Notes: generated by a model from the sequence alone, not told the origin. A DNA stretch of 64,000 nucleotides from Campylobacter showae (GCF_900573985.1 NZ_UWOK01000001.1:186001-250000); one strand, 5' to 3'; numbered from the stretch's first letter, positions 7,067 through 16,485 are shown. Translations and numbers: made by a program.

Positions 7067-9568
7067 TTATCCTTTTTTAGCAAATTTTGGCTGAGAAAAG
7101 ACCTCTAGGCTTGGCAATTCACCCTCAAATTTCTCGATTTGCACGAGTGCAGTTGCTTGATTTCCCATAGCAAGGCTTGAGCTTGGCTCGTTTGGTATTA
7201 AAACATTTACGTTTCCGTGTCTGCAAAGTCCGTTTTTATCTGGATCCCACCAGCTGCCCTCTTGCATTCTAACAACGCCTTGTTTTACGTTTTTAGTTAC
7301 GATAAGCCCTGCTAAAATTTGACCGCGATCGTTAAAAATTCTTACCACATCGCCGTTTCCAAGACCTCTAGCTTTTGCATCGTTTGGATGCATCCATACA
7401 GGCTCTCTGCCTTGAACTTCTTCAAGGTTTCTAAGCCATGTGTTGTTTAGTTGGCTGTGAAGGCGGTATTTTGGGTGTGGGCTGACCAAATTTAGCGGAT
7501 ATTTCTTGGTCTTTTCTGCATCCCCGAGCCACTCCATCGGCTCCATCCAAGTTGGATGGCTAGGGCAGTCCGCGTACATCGCTTTTGCGATCTTTTTGGA
7601 GACGATTTCTATTTTACCAGACGGCGTTCCTAGCCTGTTGATTATAGGATTTTTCCTAAAGTCTGCCATATTAACGTATTCGTAAGCATGATCAGGGATT
7701 TTAAACTCCACGTATCCTTTTTTCCAAAAATCCTCGAAACTAGGCATATTTAGGTTATTTTCATCGCCCTTTTTCTTTGAGGCATTATAAAACTGCTTGA
7801 TCCAGTCCATTTCACTCTTGCCCTCGCTAAATGCCATGTACTCTTTATCGCCAAATTCTTTTAAAATGCCGCAGTAAATTTGGTAGTCGTTTTTAGCTTG
7901 CTCGTATGGCTCAGCGATCTTGTGCATAGCTATAATAAATTTGTTCGTATGAGATTTTATGATGTCATCTCTCTCTTGCTCGGTGGTAGCCGGCAAAACG
8001 ATGTCAGCCATGCGAGCCGAAGCTGTCCAGAAGCAATCTTGCACGATAAACGTATCAAGCTTTTCAAAAGTTTTTGCCATTAAATTTGTATCTGGTGCAT
8101 GGTGGAATGGATTGCCGCCAGCCCAGTATGCCATCTTTATAGTTGGGTAGGTGATCTTTTTGCAGTTAAAATCAACTTCTTTGCCGGGGTTATTTATGCA
8201 ATCTAGAATCCTTGAAACCGGAATGGCGATATTTTCTCTATTTTTCCACTCGCCATCAATGCTTGGCATGATGCTCACACTGCCAAGACCCGGGAACGCC
8301 AAGCTAGACTGAGCCTTGCCGCTCGATAGACTTAGCGCATTGTTAACTACCGGAGCTGCAGGGCTTGGGCAACCGCCGTCACTGTAGTGATAGCCAAAAC
8401 CATACCCGCCGCCTGGTAGTCCGATCTGTCCGATAAACGCAGCAAGCGTTATCATCATCCAGTGAAACTGCTCACCGTGATGTGCGCGCTGTGGCCCCCA
8501 ACCGCCCATTAACATAGTACGTTTTGAGCCAAAAATTTTAGCTAAATTTACAATCTCTGCCTCGCTTACGCCGCAAATTTTTGCCGCCCAAGCCGCATTT
8601 TTTACAACTTTATCCTCGGCTTCGCCTTTTAGATAAGCAATAAATTGCTCTGAGCCGCTTGTATATTTTTTTAGAAATTTTTCATCTGCTACGCCAGCTT
8701 GCATCATCTCGTAGCATATCGCCATCATTAGCGCTACGTCGGTGGTAGGATTTACATAGATGTGCTCAGCGTTTAGATAGGCGGATGTATTGTTATAGAC
8801 GGGGTCTATTACGATAACCTTAACTCCTCGCTTTTTCATCTCTTGTTTTAGTTTTCTAAAATATATATAGCTCTCGTGATCAGGCACGCCCCATGCGATT
8901 TGGTTGGTATTTATCGGATCTGCACCCCAGATGACTACAATTTCACTCTCTTTTAGGATGGTCGGCCACGCCGTTTGTAGCGCACCACTCTCGTCCGTGC
9001 CGCTGACGTAAGGTGTGATGGCGCGTATGGCATGCGTAGAGTAAGTGAGCGTGCGCGTCGTGTAGCCGCCAAGGATGTTTAACATGCGGCCTAATAAGGG
9101 TTGTGGATTATTTACGCTACCCACACTATACCAGCCGTAGCTACCGCCGTATATCGCGCTACCGCCGTACTCTTTATATACGCGTTTTAGTTCGTCGGCT
9201 ACTAGTTTAAAAGCCTGCTCCCAGCTGATCTCGACCCACTCGTCCTTACCGCGCATTGATTTATCGCTTTGATAGCCTTTTTCTAGGTATCCTTTACGCA
9301 CGCTTGGACGTGCGATACGAGTTTGATCGTAGGTTCTAGCAACCACACCTTGAGTTAAACTAACTGGGTAAAAGTCAATCTCGCTGGCATCTAATACACC
9401 TTCAAATTTACCGTTTTTAACTAGCCCTTTGATAGCACCAAAATGGCTTGCGCTCATCTTTGCAGGCGTGTCGCTCATTAGGTTGTCACTTATGAGACTT
9501 GTTGCGTTTAAGCTACTTGCACCAGCGGCTGTAGCTGCTGCGGCTTTTAAAAAATCTCGTCTTTGCAT
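7067..9568 (-). CDS. torA: TMAO/DMSO reductase, molybdopterin enzyme (TorA/BisC type)
   Basis: A periplasmic terminal reductase of the DMSO reductase family with bis-MGD cofactor. The 833-residue form starts at ATG 9568, with AAAGGAG just upstream on its strand. An upstream in-frame ATG would add 32 residues of AT-rich leader and displace the Tat signal RRDFLKAAAATAAGA. The likely molybdenum ligand is the Ser in TYSTHA near residue 178, as in TorA and DMSO reductase. Other family segments are VVIWGADPINTNQ, GGWGPQRAHHGEQ and MAYWAGGNPFHHAPDTN. It is transcribed with the cytochrome gene. A decayed piece of a related reductase lies just upstream. The exact substrate (TMAO, DMSO or another S/N-oxide) is not decided by sequence. 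Confidence 0.88.
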   Translation of the reverse strand: MQRRDFLKAAAATAAGASSLNATSLISDNLMSDTPAKMSASHFGAIKGLVKNGKFEGVLDASEIDFYPVSLTQGVVARTYDQTRIARPSVRKGYLEKGYQSDKSMRGKDEWVEISWEQAFKLVADELKRVYKEYGGSAIYGGSYGWYSVGSVNNPQPLLGRMLNILGGYTTRTLTYSTHAIRAITPYVSGTDESGALQTAWPTILKESEIVVIWGADPINTNQIAWGVPDHESYIYFRKLKQEMKKRGVKVIVIDPVYNNTSAYLNAEHIYVNPTTDVALMMAICYEMMQAGVADEKFLKKYTSGSEQFIAYLKGEAEDKVVKNAAWAAKICGVSEAEIVNLAKIFGSKRTMLMGGWGPQRAHHGEQFHWMMITLAAFIGQIGLPGGGYGFGYHYSDGGCPSPAAPVVNNALSLSSGKAQSSLAFPGLGSVSIMPSIDGEWKNRENIAIPVSRILDCINNPGKEVDFNCKKITYPTIKMAYWAGGNPFHHAPDTNLMAKTFEKLDTFIVQDCFWTASARMADIVLPATTEQERDDIIKSHTNKFIIAMHKIAEPYEQAKNDYQIYCGILKEFGDKEYMAFSEGKSEMDWIKQFYNASKKKGDENNLNMPSFEDFWKKGYVEFKIPDHAYEYVNMADFRKNPIINRLGTPSGKIEIVSKKIAKAMYADCPSHPTWMEPMEWLGDAEKTKKYPLNLVSPHPKYRLHSQLNNTWLRNLEEVQGREPVWMHPNDAKARGLGNGDVVRIFNDRGQILAGLIVTKNVKQGVVRMQEGSWWDPDKNGLCRHGNVNVLIPNEPSSSLAMGNQATALVQIEKFEGELPSLEVFSQPKFAKKG

Positions 9569-9667
9569 CTTTTCTCCTTTGTGAAATTTTGTGGTTAGTT
9601 TAAAATATAAATGTAATTTTAAATAAAAAGCATAATAAAAGTATAATTTAAAAAAAATTTGCAAAAA

Positions 9668-9690
9668 AGTGTCCGAAAAGCTCGGACACT
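9668..9690 (-). terminator. Rho-independent terminator of the reductase remnant
   Basis: Perfect 9-bp stem AGTGTCCGA / TCGGACACT with a 5-nt loop. On the minus strand it is followed by six T. It lies 8 bp after the stop of the decayed reductase copy and upstream of the intact torA, so it probably served the lost gene. Confidence 0.7.
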
Positions 9691-9697
9691 ATAAGTT

Positions 9698-9890
9698 TTA
9701 TGCGTTAGGTTTTGAAAATACCTTTATTTTTGGGGCATTGCCTGTAAACTTCTCGATGTTTACAAGATTAGCATATCCTTCGCAGTCATCATAACTGCAA
9801 GAAGAGACCTTCTTAAAAAGGACCTGAATCCTGTCAGACGGAGTTTCTAGCTGATTTTCTATCGGATATTCGATGAATTTTCTTTAAAAA
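9698..9890 (-). pseudogene. Remnant of a second TorA-type molybdenum reductase (C-terminal pieces)
   Basis: The minus strand encodes two pieces in line. The first is PIENQLETPSDRIQVLFKKV, matching PIINRLGTPSGKIEIVSKKI of the intact torA product. The second is GYANLVNIEKFTGNAPKIKV and the tail FSKPNA, matching its extreme C-terminus (LVQIEKFEGELPSLEVFSQP). The roughly 150 codons that should lie between them are missing, and the piece before the first is out of frame. So this is an internally deleted relic of a paralogue with the same orientation as torA and its own terminator. It points to a former tandem pair of S/N-oxide reductases. Confidence 0.75.
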
Positions 9891-10077
9891 CCACATAATT
9901 ATCACACCTTTTTCCATTTTTGTAAATTTATAGTATTCCTTCCCCAAAATGCTTCAAATTTTGGCTTTTGAGGTAAAACTTAAAAGCTCAAAGTTTTTTG
10001 TCGTAGCTACCTCTTTTATTTTAATGCTATAAGGCTCAAGGTAAGTTAAAAACTTTCAAAGGAGTTTTTCTCAAAGA

Positions 10078-10409
10078 GTGTGCAAGCACAAGAGCGAATT
10101 AGACGAGAGTGTAATTTACTCTGATTGCAGGAAGGCTTATGATGGATTAGTGGATTATGGAGCCAAGGCACACTACAGAGTAAAACACTCTAAAAATGAA
10201 TTCGTTAATGGTAAAAACCATATAAATGGCATTGAGAATTTCTGGGGATATGCTAAACACAGATTATCTAAATTTAAAGGAATAAAAAAGAGAACTTCCT
10301 GCTTCATTTAAAAGAATGTGAATTTAGATATAATACTAAAAATACACAGAAAAACTTATATCAGAAACTATTAAAACTGATAAGAGAGAATCCGCTTAAG
10401 TTTAATTGA
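10078..10409 (+). mobile_element. IS1595-family (ISXO2-like) transposase remnant, left copy
   Basis: The C-terminal third of an IS1595-type DDE transposase is recognisable: VIYSDCRKAYDGL, HYRVKHSKNEFVNGKNHING, IENFWGYAKHRLSKFKGI, then in the next frame LLHLKECEFRYNTKN to the stop at 10407-10409. The N-terminal two thirds are gone. The frame breaks at an A6 run (10284-10289), where one more A would restore GIKKENFLLHLKECEF. No terminal inverted repeats were found. Confidence 0.8.
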
Positions 10410-10505
10410 GCCAAAGCCAATCCCATTTTCTTTTTTCATTTAAGTTTTAGATTTTATCGGATTATTTATAATGTCTCATATAGTTTCATTTATATTTTTT
10501 GCCAA

Positions 10506-10876
10506 TTATACATCTTTTATTTTACCTATATAAGGTATCGTAACATCATTATTCCTTAATCCCCCAATCTCTCTACCGGCCTGGACACTACCATTTTTAT
10601 TGTTCAAACTATGCTCGTTGCGCTTTAAATTGGCGTTAGAATTTACAATAGTATCACTATTTACATTATTTTCTTTTAAACTCTCATCAAATTTCTTATT
10701 TGCTTTACCTAAATTCTTAGCTCCTTTCATAAGAGCAAAAGGATCCGAGATTGCTAAATCGATACTAAAATCAGCTGAAACATCTGAAAGAGTATGGATG
10801 GCTTGTTTTTGAGTATTTTTCCAGTAATCCTCGTATTATTGACAACGGCGGCAAACTTCTTAGCAACTTTACTCAT
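10506..10876 (-). pseudogene. Broken small gene of unknown function
   Basis: On the minus strand an ATG at 10876 starts MSKVAKKFAAVVNN, then the frame shifts by one base near 10838-10845. It continues as EDYWKNTQKQAIHTLSDVSA and, further on, LKENNVNSDTIVNSNANLKR, ending GGLRNNDVTIPYIGKIKDV. The continuous amphipathic character across the shift argues for one former gene of about 120 codons. I do not recognise the family. It lies inside the segment bounded by two facing IS1595 remnants and has low GC, which suggests transferred DNA. Confidence 0.4.
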
Positions 10877-11053
10877 TTAAATCCAAATAACATAAATTTG
10901 ACCGTAAACCGATAGTAGCTTGAAAATCCGTAAAACCAAACAATTATAGTATTAAATCAAAAATCATCGCAATCAGTATTGAGTGCCAAGTATAGAATAA
11001 GCTAAGAAGTAGTATAATCATTTTATTTTTATTTATACTGGATTAGTTTGATA

Positions 11054-11713
11054 ATGCCAAATAACCCCAATAAGACATTAGAAGAAGAATATATTGAATT
11101 TAGAAAAAATAACTATTTCGGTAAATGTTTTATTTCTTCACTGTATGTGCACGTAGCTTTGTTGCTTATTATTTTTATTTTACCAAACCACATAATGAGC
11201 TTACTGCCTTTACTAAAATTTTTTACACACATCATGAAAAATGTTTTTCCAAATATAGAATATTATTCTAATGCAAGCAATTTACCTGAATTATGTGAAT
11301 TTTATTTTAGCTACTTATGGCTGGTATGTCTTATGATATCAATATGGTGTATTATGCAATCGCCACAATTAAATCATGAGGCTAAGCGGTTTTTTGGAAC
11401 ATATGAATATCTTAATAAAGGAATATTTCCTAAAAAGTTTATTAAAATTGAAAGCAGTAAAAAAGAGCGTATGATAACTATTTTTTGTGTTATATTTATT
11501 GGATATACTCTGTATATAAATTACAATGGCTACTTAATAAATAGCAGTATATTTTCAGAATGGCTAGCGGATAGACTCGGGATACTTGCTATGGGCGTTT
11601 TTCAAAATTTAACTATTCATATAGCAATAGTATATATTATGATTAGCATATATACCATCATACATATTAAATGGTTGAGTAAAAATACAAATATAAATTT
11701 TAGGCCCAATTAA
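11054..11713 (+). CDS. Multi-pass membrane protein of unknown function
   Basis: Open frame of 219 codons from ATG 11054. A TTG two codons earlier is also possible. Four hydrophobic segments are visible, near residues 26-48, 85-105, 145-165 and 185-210 (for example FISSLYVHVALLLIIFILP and IAIVYIMISIYTIIHI). Codon use is much AT-richer than the flanking chromosome. It lies between two inverted IS1595 transposase remnants, so it is probably horizontally acquired. No family is recognised and no partner gene is obvious. Confidence 0.6.
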   Translation: MPNNPNKTLEEEYIEFRKNNYFGKCFISSLYVHVALLLIIFILPNHIMSLLPLLKFFTHIMKNVFPNIEYYSNASNLPELCEFYFSYLWLVCLMISIWCIMQSPQLNHEAKRFFGTYEYLNKGIFPKKFIKIESSKKERMITIFCVIFIGYTLYINYNGYLINSSIFSEWLADRLGILAMGVFQNLTIHIAIVYIMISIYTIIHIKWLSKNTNINFRPN

Positions 11714-11724
11714 ACTTAAACGGC

Positions 11725-11830
11725 CCCTCTCTTATGAATTTCAACAGTTTATGATATAGTTTTCCTGTGCATTTTTAGTGTTATATCTAAATTCTTATTC
11801 GCTACGCTCATTACTTTTCAAGAATACAGT
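11725..11830 (-). mobile_element. IS1595-family transposase remnant, right copy (inverted)
   Basis: Read on the minus strand, this stretch is about 85% identical by eye to the last 75 bp of the left copy, for example AATTTAGATATAA[C/T]ACTAAAAAT followed by CATAAGAGAG. Only the region encoding ECEFRYNTKN and the following tail survives. With the left copy it brackets a 1.3-kb AT-rich segment with both transposase 3' ends facing inwards. Confidence 0.7.
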
Positions 11831-12057
11831 TCTAAACGCAACATACCGCTCCCTTGCGTGAGCCTAATTTAAAAATATATCCTTTCAGTCAATCTCAGCA
11901 AGCACTCAAAATAATTCAGTATAAAATATTTATATTTGTCAAATTTCGCAAAAATAATACAGATGAAGAAATCATTAAATTTATCCTAAAAATAACCTCG
12001 TTATTAGTAAAATATAGTATAACCAATAATAAACAAATTCCACACAAAGAGATCGCT

Positions 12058-13356
12058 ATGAAGAAACTAGTTTTTATCCTTTCTGTTGCGTTGTTTACAA
12101 TATCCGCTCATGCGGAAAGCAGTACTGTAATCGCAGAGCAACTAAGATCAGCCGGCAAAGCCGTAGAGTCTCTCGCCTACGATAAAGAAGGTTGCCTGAA
12201 AGAGAAAAGTTGGATATCTTGTGAGCGACTCGCGAAGCATTACGACACTACGAAACCGGATATGCCTTGCGATTCGGAAATGGTCACGGAGTACTACAAA
12301 AAGTGTTGCGACTATTCAAAAAATAAGGTCCAGCTATGCTGCGACAAGGGCTATCCAAAAGAGCTTGAGGAAAAACGCGATACGGCTTGCAAAGCAAAAG
12401 ATGCTAAAAGTTGTGGCACGCTAGCATCCATCGCACACAGACAAAAAAACTATGAGAAGTCGTTTAATTACGCAAAAAAGGCTGCGATGCTGGGAAAGAC
12501 GATACTTCTTGTAAACTTCTTGCCTATATGTATTATTACGGTCAGGGCGTAGAAAAGGATTATAAAAAATCGTTTAATCTATATGAAGGATTGTGTGATA
12601 GAGATATATACAATATGTGCACTATCCTGAGCCACTTCTATACGGACGGCGTAGGCATGAAACAAGACATCAAAAAGGGTAAGAAAATTTTAGAAAAACT
12701 TTGCTACGATAAATATCCGGAAGGCTGCGCCAATCTAGCCGCGCTCTATGAAAGCGATAAATACGGCATGAAAGACGATAAAAAAGCCACAGAGCTTTAT
12801 ACCATGGCTTGCAAACACAATCCAAAAGCCCCGACATGCGACAAGATAGGCGGCACGAGCAAGAGGCTTGAGTTTTTTGTACCGAAAAAAAGCGCGGTTA
12901 TAGTTGCGTTGAGCTGGCAGATACCTACTACAGAAACGATCTAGAAAAAAAGCTGTATTTTTATAACAAAGCTTGCGAATTCGGATTTGAACGTGCCTGC
13001 GGCCAGATTGCTAATATCGCCGAGCAAAAAGAAGCTTCAGAAAAACAAAAATCTACTTGCGACGAAAAAAGGACGGCGAAGCTTGCTTCCAGATAGCAAG
13101 CTCCTACAACTACGATCCGAAAAATCAGCTGTATTTTTTTGATAAAGGTTGCGAATACGGGCTCGCGTATACGTGCCTCTATGCCTTAGACCTCGTAAGG
13201 GGAGATAATAACAAAGCGATGGAATATGGATACAAAGCATGCAAACTAGGTGATACTGCAACTTGCAGAATGATTGAGGGAGTCGCTAAGAAGGCTTGCG
13301 ATGAAGGTGATCAGGACGGCTGCAAGTGGCTAGATACAATAAAAAATCGTAAATAA
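12058..13356 (+). pseudogene. Secreted Sel1-repeat (Hcp-like) protein gene with three frameshifts
   Basis: From ATG 12058 the product has a signal peptide (MKKLVFILSVALFTISAHA) and then cysteine-paired Sel1-like repeats such as CKAKDAKSCGTLASIA, YMYYYGQGVEKDYKKSF, GCANLAALYESDKYG and CKLGDTATCRMIEG. This is the pattern of Helicobacter cysteine-rich Hcp proteins. The frame moves by -1 three times: near the AAA at 12495-12497, the A7 at 12885-12891 and the A6 at 13065-13070. After three losses the last part returns to the starting frame. Adding one A at each point gives a continuous protein of about 430 residues. Either the gene is decaying through A-run slippage or the assembly undercounts A-runs. 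Confidence 0.75.
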
Positions 13357-13547
13357 ATTTAAATTTGAGCCGAGTTTAAATTTGCGCTCGGCTCAAATAA
13401 ACTAAAAGATTGCGAAATTTTTAGTTAAATATGCGACTTGAAATTTTCTACTAAAAACGGTTTTAGTTTAAGCAAGACACATGAAAGAAAGCAATCTAAT
13501 AAAAAAGAATCAGAAACCAATAAAATTTTCTATAAGGAGAGTGTTTT

Positions 13548-13628
13548 ATGGTTTGCAAACATTTTATTTTACCGCTTAAAATTCTTTTCGTTTTTACTGC
13601 TTTTTCCTTTAAGGAGGCGACCAGATGA
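13548..13628 (+). CDS. Small hydrophobic peptide ORF coupled to the metallophosphatase gene
   Basis: A 26-codon ORF, MVCKHFILPLKILFVFTAFS then FKEATR, with a good ribosome binding site (AAGGAG, 8 bp before the ATG). Its stop TGA overlaps the next start (ATGA at 13625-13628). The peptide looks like a signal peptide or tiny membrane peptide. One extra base would fuse it to the metallophosphatase, which itself lacks a signal sequence. But the next gene has its own strong AAGGAGG site, which lies inside this ORF. A coupled leader peptide and a detached signal peptide are both possible. Confidence 0.4.
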   Translation: MVCKHFILPLKILFVFTAFSFKEATR

Positions 13629-15097
13629 ATCCCACGCCAAATTTAAAAAAATTAACCCTACTTCACTCCAATGATTTGCACGGAGACTTTTTGGCTGAGA
13701 AAGTGGACGACAAGCTAGTAGGAGGCGTCTCTATGCTGTCCGGATATATAAATCAAGTCCGCCAAACCGAGAAAAACGTCATCTACGCTATCGCCGGCGA
13801 TATGTTTCGCGGCTCGATTATCGATTCGGAGTATAAAGGGATTTCTACGATCGAAATCATGAATGCTTTAGCGCCCGATATCGTTACGGTAGGCAATCAT
13901 GAGCTAGATTACGGTATTCCGCATTTGCTTTTTATTGAAAAGTGCGCCCAGTTTCCAATCATAAACACAAATTTGTTTATCAAAACCAATCACGCCCGTC
14001 TATTTCCGCCTTGCTATATCATGGAGCTTGACGGCATGAAAATCCTTTTTATCGGTATCATCACCGATGCAGTTTTGGCGCAAGCCAAGCAAGACCACCT
14101 AATCGGTTCTTTCATCGGAATCGAAGAGGCGGCACAAGAGGTCGGGCGAATCTGCAACACCTACAACCGAATCGATATCGATTTTACGGTTTTGCTAACT
14201 CACATCGGTTTTGAGGCTGATAAAGAGCTAGCCGCTATGTTGCGACCGGAATGGGGCGTCGATCTGATTATCGGAGGGCATTCTCATACCTTGATGGAGC
14301 AGCCTTGCGTCGTCAATGATATTTTGATTGCGCAAGCAGGCGTCGGTACCGACCAGATCGGGCGATTTGATATCGTGGTCAATACAGACACCAACAGCAT
14401 CGAAAGCTATAAATGGCAGTGTATCCCCATAAACGACAAGTACTGCCCAGTCGATGAACAAATAGAGAATTTGATTCGAAAATATAAGAGCGTAACCGAT
14501 CAAAAATATACTCGCGTCATCACCCGTTTTAGCTGTCCGCTAACGCACCCGCAGCGCAACACCGAAACGGCTTTGGGAAATTTGTTTGCCGATATCTTCA
14601 AAAACAGCCTAGGCATAGATATTATGTTGCTTGGCTCAGGCAGTATTCGGGGCGAAAAGCTAGGGCCGATCGTAGAGTATGGGGGCTTGGCCGAAATTTT
14701 TCCTTATGATGACGGCGTTTATATGCTCAGAGCGGACGGCCGAACCTTCCGCCAAATGATGCGCTATCTACTGCGAGACGACGCCTTTTTGGGAACAACG
14801 GAATTTTATAAGTTATCGCAGGGGCTAAAACTCGCCTATTCGCGCTCCAACCGAGAAATCATTAGCCTAACTTATCGTGGAATAGAAATAGCAGATGACG
14901 ATATTTTCACGATCGGTCTACAAAACTACCATTACTGTAATTTAGAAAGCTTTTTTGGCGTTAGCTTTGAACATGTAAAAACTTTCGGTACTCCCAAGAT
15001 GATTGCTACTTCTTGCTTAGATATTTTGGAAGAGTACTTAAGCACGCACAAAGCTATTCGGCAAGACGTAGAGGGGCGATTAACGATTTTGGATTAA
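13625..15097 (+). CDS. 5'-nucleotidase / metallophosphatase (UshA-type)
   Basis: A calcineurin-like metallophosphoesterase domain shows LLHSNDLHGD (residues 10-19), AGDMFRGS, TVGNHELDYG, LLTHIGFEAD and IIGGHSHTLMEQP, the full dinuclear-metal motif set. A 5'-nucleotidase C-terminal domain follows (near LGNLFADIFKNSLGIDIMLL to EGRLTILD). At 490 residues it is a normal two-domain length. It probably removes phosphate from nucleotides or similar esters. There is no signal peptide from this start, so it is likely cytoplasmic, as in many Firmicute relatives, unless the upstream small ORF supplies one. The start is fixed by AAGGAGG 8 bp upstream. Confidence 0.88.
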   Translation: MNPTPNLKKLTLLHSNDLHGDFLAEKVDDKLVGGVSMLSGYINQVRQTEKNVIYAIAGDMFRGSIIDSEYKGISTIEIMNALAPDIVTVGNHELDYGIPHLLFIEKCAQFPIINTNLFIKTNHARLFPPCYIMELDGMKILFIGIITDAVLAQAKQDHLIGSFIGIEEAAQEVGRICNTYNRIDIDFTVLLTHIGFEADKELAAMLRPEWGVDLIIGGHSHTLMEQPCVVNDILIAQAGVGTDQIGRFDIVVNTDTNSIESYKWQCIPINDKYCPVDEQIENLIRKYKSVTDQKYTRVITRFSCPLTHPQRNTETALGNLFADIFKNSLGIDIMLLGSGSIRGEKLGPIVEYGGLAEIFPYDDGVYMLRADGRTFRQMMRYLLRDDAFLGTTEFYKLSQGLKLAYSRSNREIISLTYRGIEIADDDIFTIGLQNYHYCNLESFFGVSFEHVKTFGTPKMIATSCLDILEEYLSTHKAIRQDVEGRLTILD

Positions 15098-15108
15098 AAG
15101 TATTTTCG

Positions 15109-15127
15109 GTCGCCCATGCGACTTTTT
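15109..15127 (+). terminator. Terminator after the metallophosphatase gene
   Basis: Stem GTCGC / GCGAC with a 4-nt loop followed by five T, 11 bp after the stop codon. Confidence 0.55.
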
Positions 15128-15144
15128 AATATTTACCATACAAC

Positions 15145-15440
15145 TGCGGCTATATTTCCGCCGCATTCAGCGATAAGCGCAAAAGAACCGTCAAATGACT
15201 ACAGGCTTGATTGCGGCAAATAAAGCCCCAATACTTAATGTCTAGGAGCTTTTTACGATCAACCCGGCTCTTATCGCAATTTAGTTCGAGATAATTCTTC
15301 GCGTTTTTTATTTTTGTTTTGATTTTAAAGGCTTATATTTAAGGATACTTTTTGCTTTGAATTATGAGAAAAACAGCGACGGTTTTAGCAAATACGCTCT
15401 TTTCGGACGGTATATAGATCGTGTCGTGGTCTATGAGTAA
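15145..15440 (-). pseudogene. Probable remnant of a small secreted adhesin-E-like protein
   Basis: The minus strand holds, in order, LIDHDTIYIPSEKSVFAKTV and then, after stops and a frame change, KIKNAKNYLELNCDKSRV followed by KYWGFICRNQACSH. The spacing and the DTIYI ... K.YLELNCDKSR pattern resemble surface-adhesin E-type periplasmic proteins, which pair an early TIYID strand with a later DC strand. No intact start or frame remains. The match is by pattern only. From 15441 to the aqpZ promoter, about 300 bp, I see nothing coding. Confidence 0.35.
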
Positions 15441-15738
15441 AATTTAACAACTTAGATGATAACTAATAAATATGCAAATAATCGGTTTAACGGTACGTAG
15501 AGAATAACAAAAATGTAAAAAATATGCGCTTACGCTAGGTGCAGCACGCCAAGCTCGGAGAATCTTGATATCGGTACTGCTAAGTTTTCAGCAAATTCGA
15601 GACGCGAGTTAAATAATCAGAACAAATACTAAAAAGCTCATGAGGCATTATGTTATAGATTTAGACTATAAAATATTTTGCAAAGTTACAAATTTATGCT
15701 AAAATCGCGCGCTTCTAAATTTACCTAAAAGGGAAGAG

Positions 15739-16449
15739 ATGAAAAAATATTTAGCCGAGTTTTTTGGTACATTTTGGTTAGTTTTTGGAGGTTGCGGCAG
15801 TGCAGTATTTGCAGCGGCTTTTCCAGAGCTTGGTATCGGATTTGTCGGAGTTTCGCTAGCGTTTGGCCTTACTGTTCTTACGATGGCTTATGCAGTTGGT
15901 CACATCAGCGGCGGCCACTTTAACCCAGCCGTATCGGTTGGCCTACTAGTTGGCGGAAGATTTGACAAAAAAGACTTCGTGCCTTACGTCATCGCACAAG
16001 TTATCGGAGCGATCGGGGCTGCTGCCGTGCTATATCTTATCGCTTCAGGCAAGGCTGGATTTGACGCTGCTGCGAGCGGTTTTGCTAGCAACGGATACGG
16101 CGAGCACTCACCAAATGGCTACAGCCTAGTTTCAGCGCTAGTTGCCGAGGTGGTTTTAACTGCGTTTTTCCTTATCATCATCCTAGGTACGACTGATGAG
16201 CGTGCGCCAAAAGGCTTTGCGCCGATCGCTATTGGCCTTGGTTTGACACTTATTCACCTTATCTCGATACCTATCACAAACACATCAGTTAACCCAGCTC
16301 GTTCAACTGGCGTTGCGATATTTCAAGGCGGTTGGGCGTTAGAGCAGCTTTGGCTTTTCTGGGTTGCGCCTATCGTTGGAGCGATCATCGGAGCTATCAT
16401 CTATAAAGTTATGGGCTGCGCATGTGGCTGCTGCAAAAGCGCAAAATAA
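15739..16449 (+). CDS. aqpZ: Aquaporin Z, water channel
   Basis: A six-helix inner-membrane channel of the MIP family with both NPA boxes, [11 protein letters not shown] (Asn62) and [10 protein letters not shown] near residue 186. The latter Arg is part of the selectivity filter of water-selective aquaporins. The 236-residue length fits AqpZ. GGGAAG precedes ATG 15739 and a TAAAAT box lies at about 15700. The C-terminus ends in an unusual cysteine cluster ([11 protein letters not shown]) that could bind metal or be modified. It is a single gene between decayed DNA on both sides. Confidence 0.93.
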   Translation: MKKYLAEFFGTFWLVFGGCGSAVFAAAFPELGIGFVGVSLAFGLTVLTMAYAVGHISGGHFNPAVSVGLLVGGRFDKKDFVPYVIAQVIGAIGAAAVLYLIASGKAGFDAAASGFASNGYGEHSPNGYSLVSALVAEVVLTAFFLIIILGTTDERAPKGFAPIAIGLGLTLIHLISIPITNTSVNPARSTGVAIFQGGWALEQLWLFWVAPIVGAIIGAIIYKVMGCACGCCKSAK

Positions 16450-16464
16450 TCACACTTTATACTT

Positions 16465-16485
16465 CAAGGGGCGATCTTCGCCCTT
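16465..16485 (+). terminator. Terminator after aqpZ
   Basis: Stem AAGGG(G)CGA / TCGCCCTT around a 3-nt loop, followed by a T-rich tail, 16 bp after the aqpZ stop. Confidence 0.6.

Noticed and set aside
9569..9664. 32-residue extension of TorA
   Set aside because: It would bury the Tat signal. AAAGGAG lies directly before ATG 9568.
11854..12057. N-terminal extension of the Sel1-repeat gene
   Set aside because: The signal peptide begins at ATG 12058. The upstream frame would place 68 non-secretory residues before it.
13438..13674. 78-codon plus-strand ORF before the metallophosphatase
   Set aside because: No ribosome site, and it covers the well-supported small ORF and start region in another frame.
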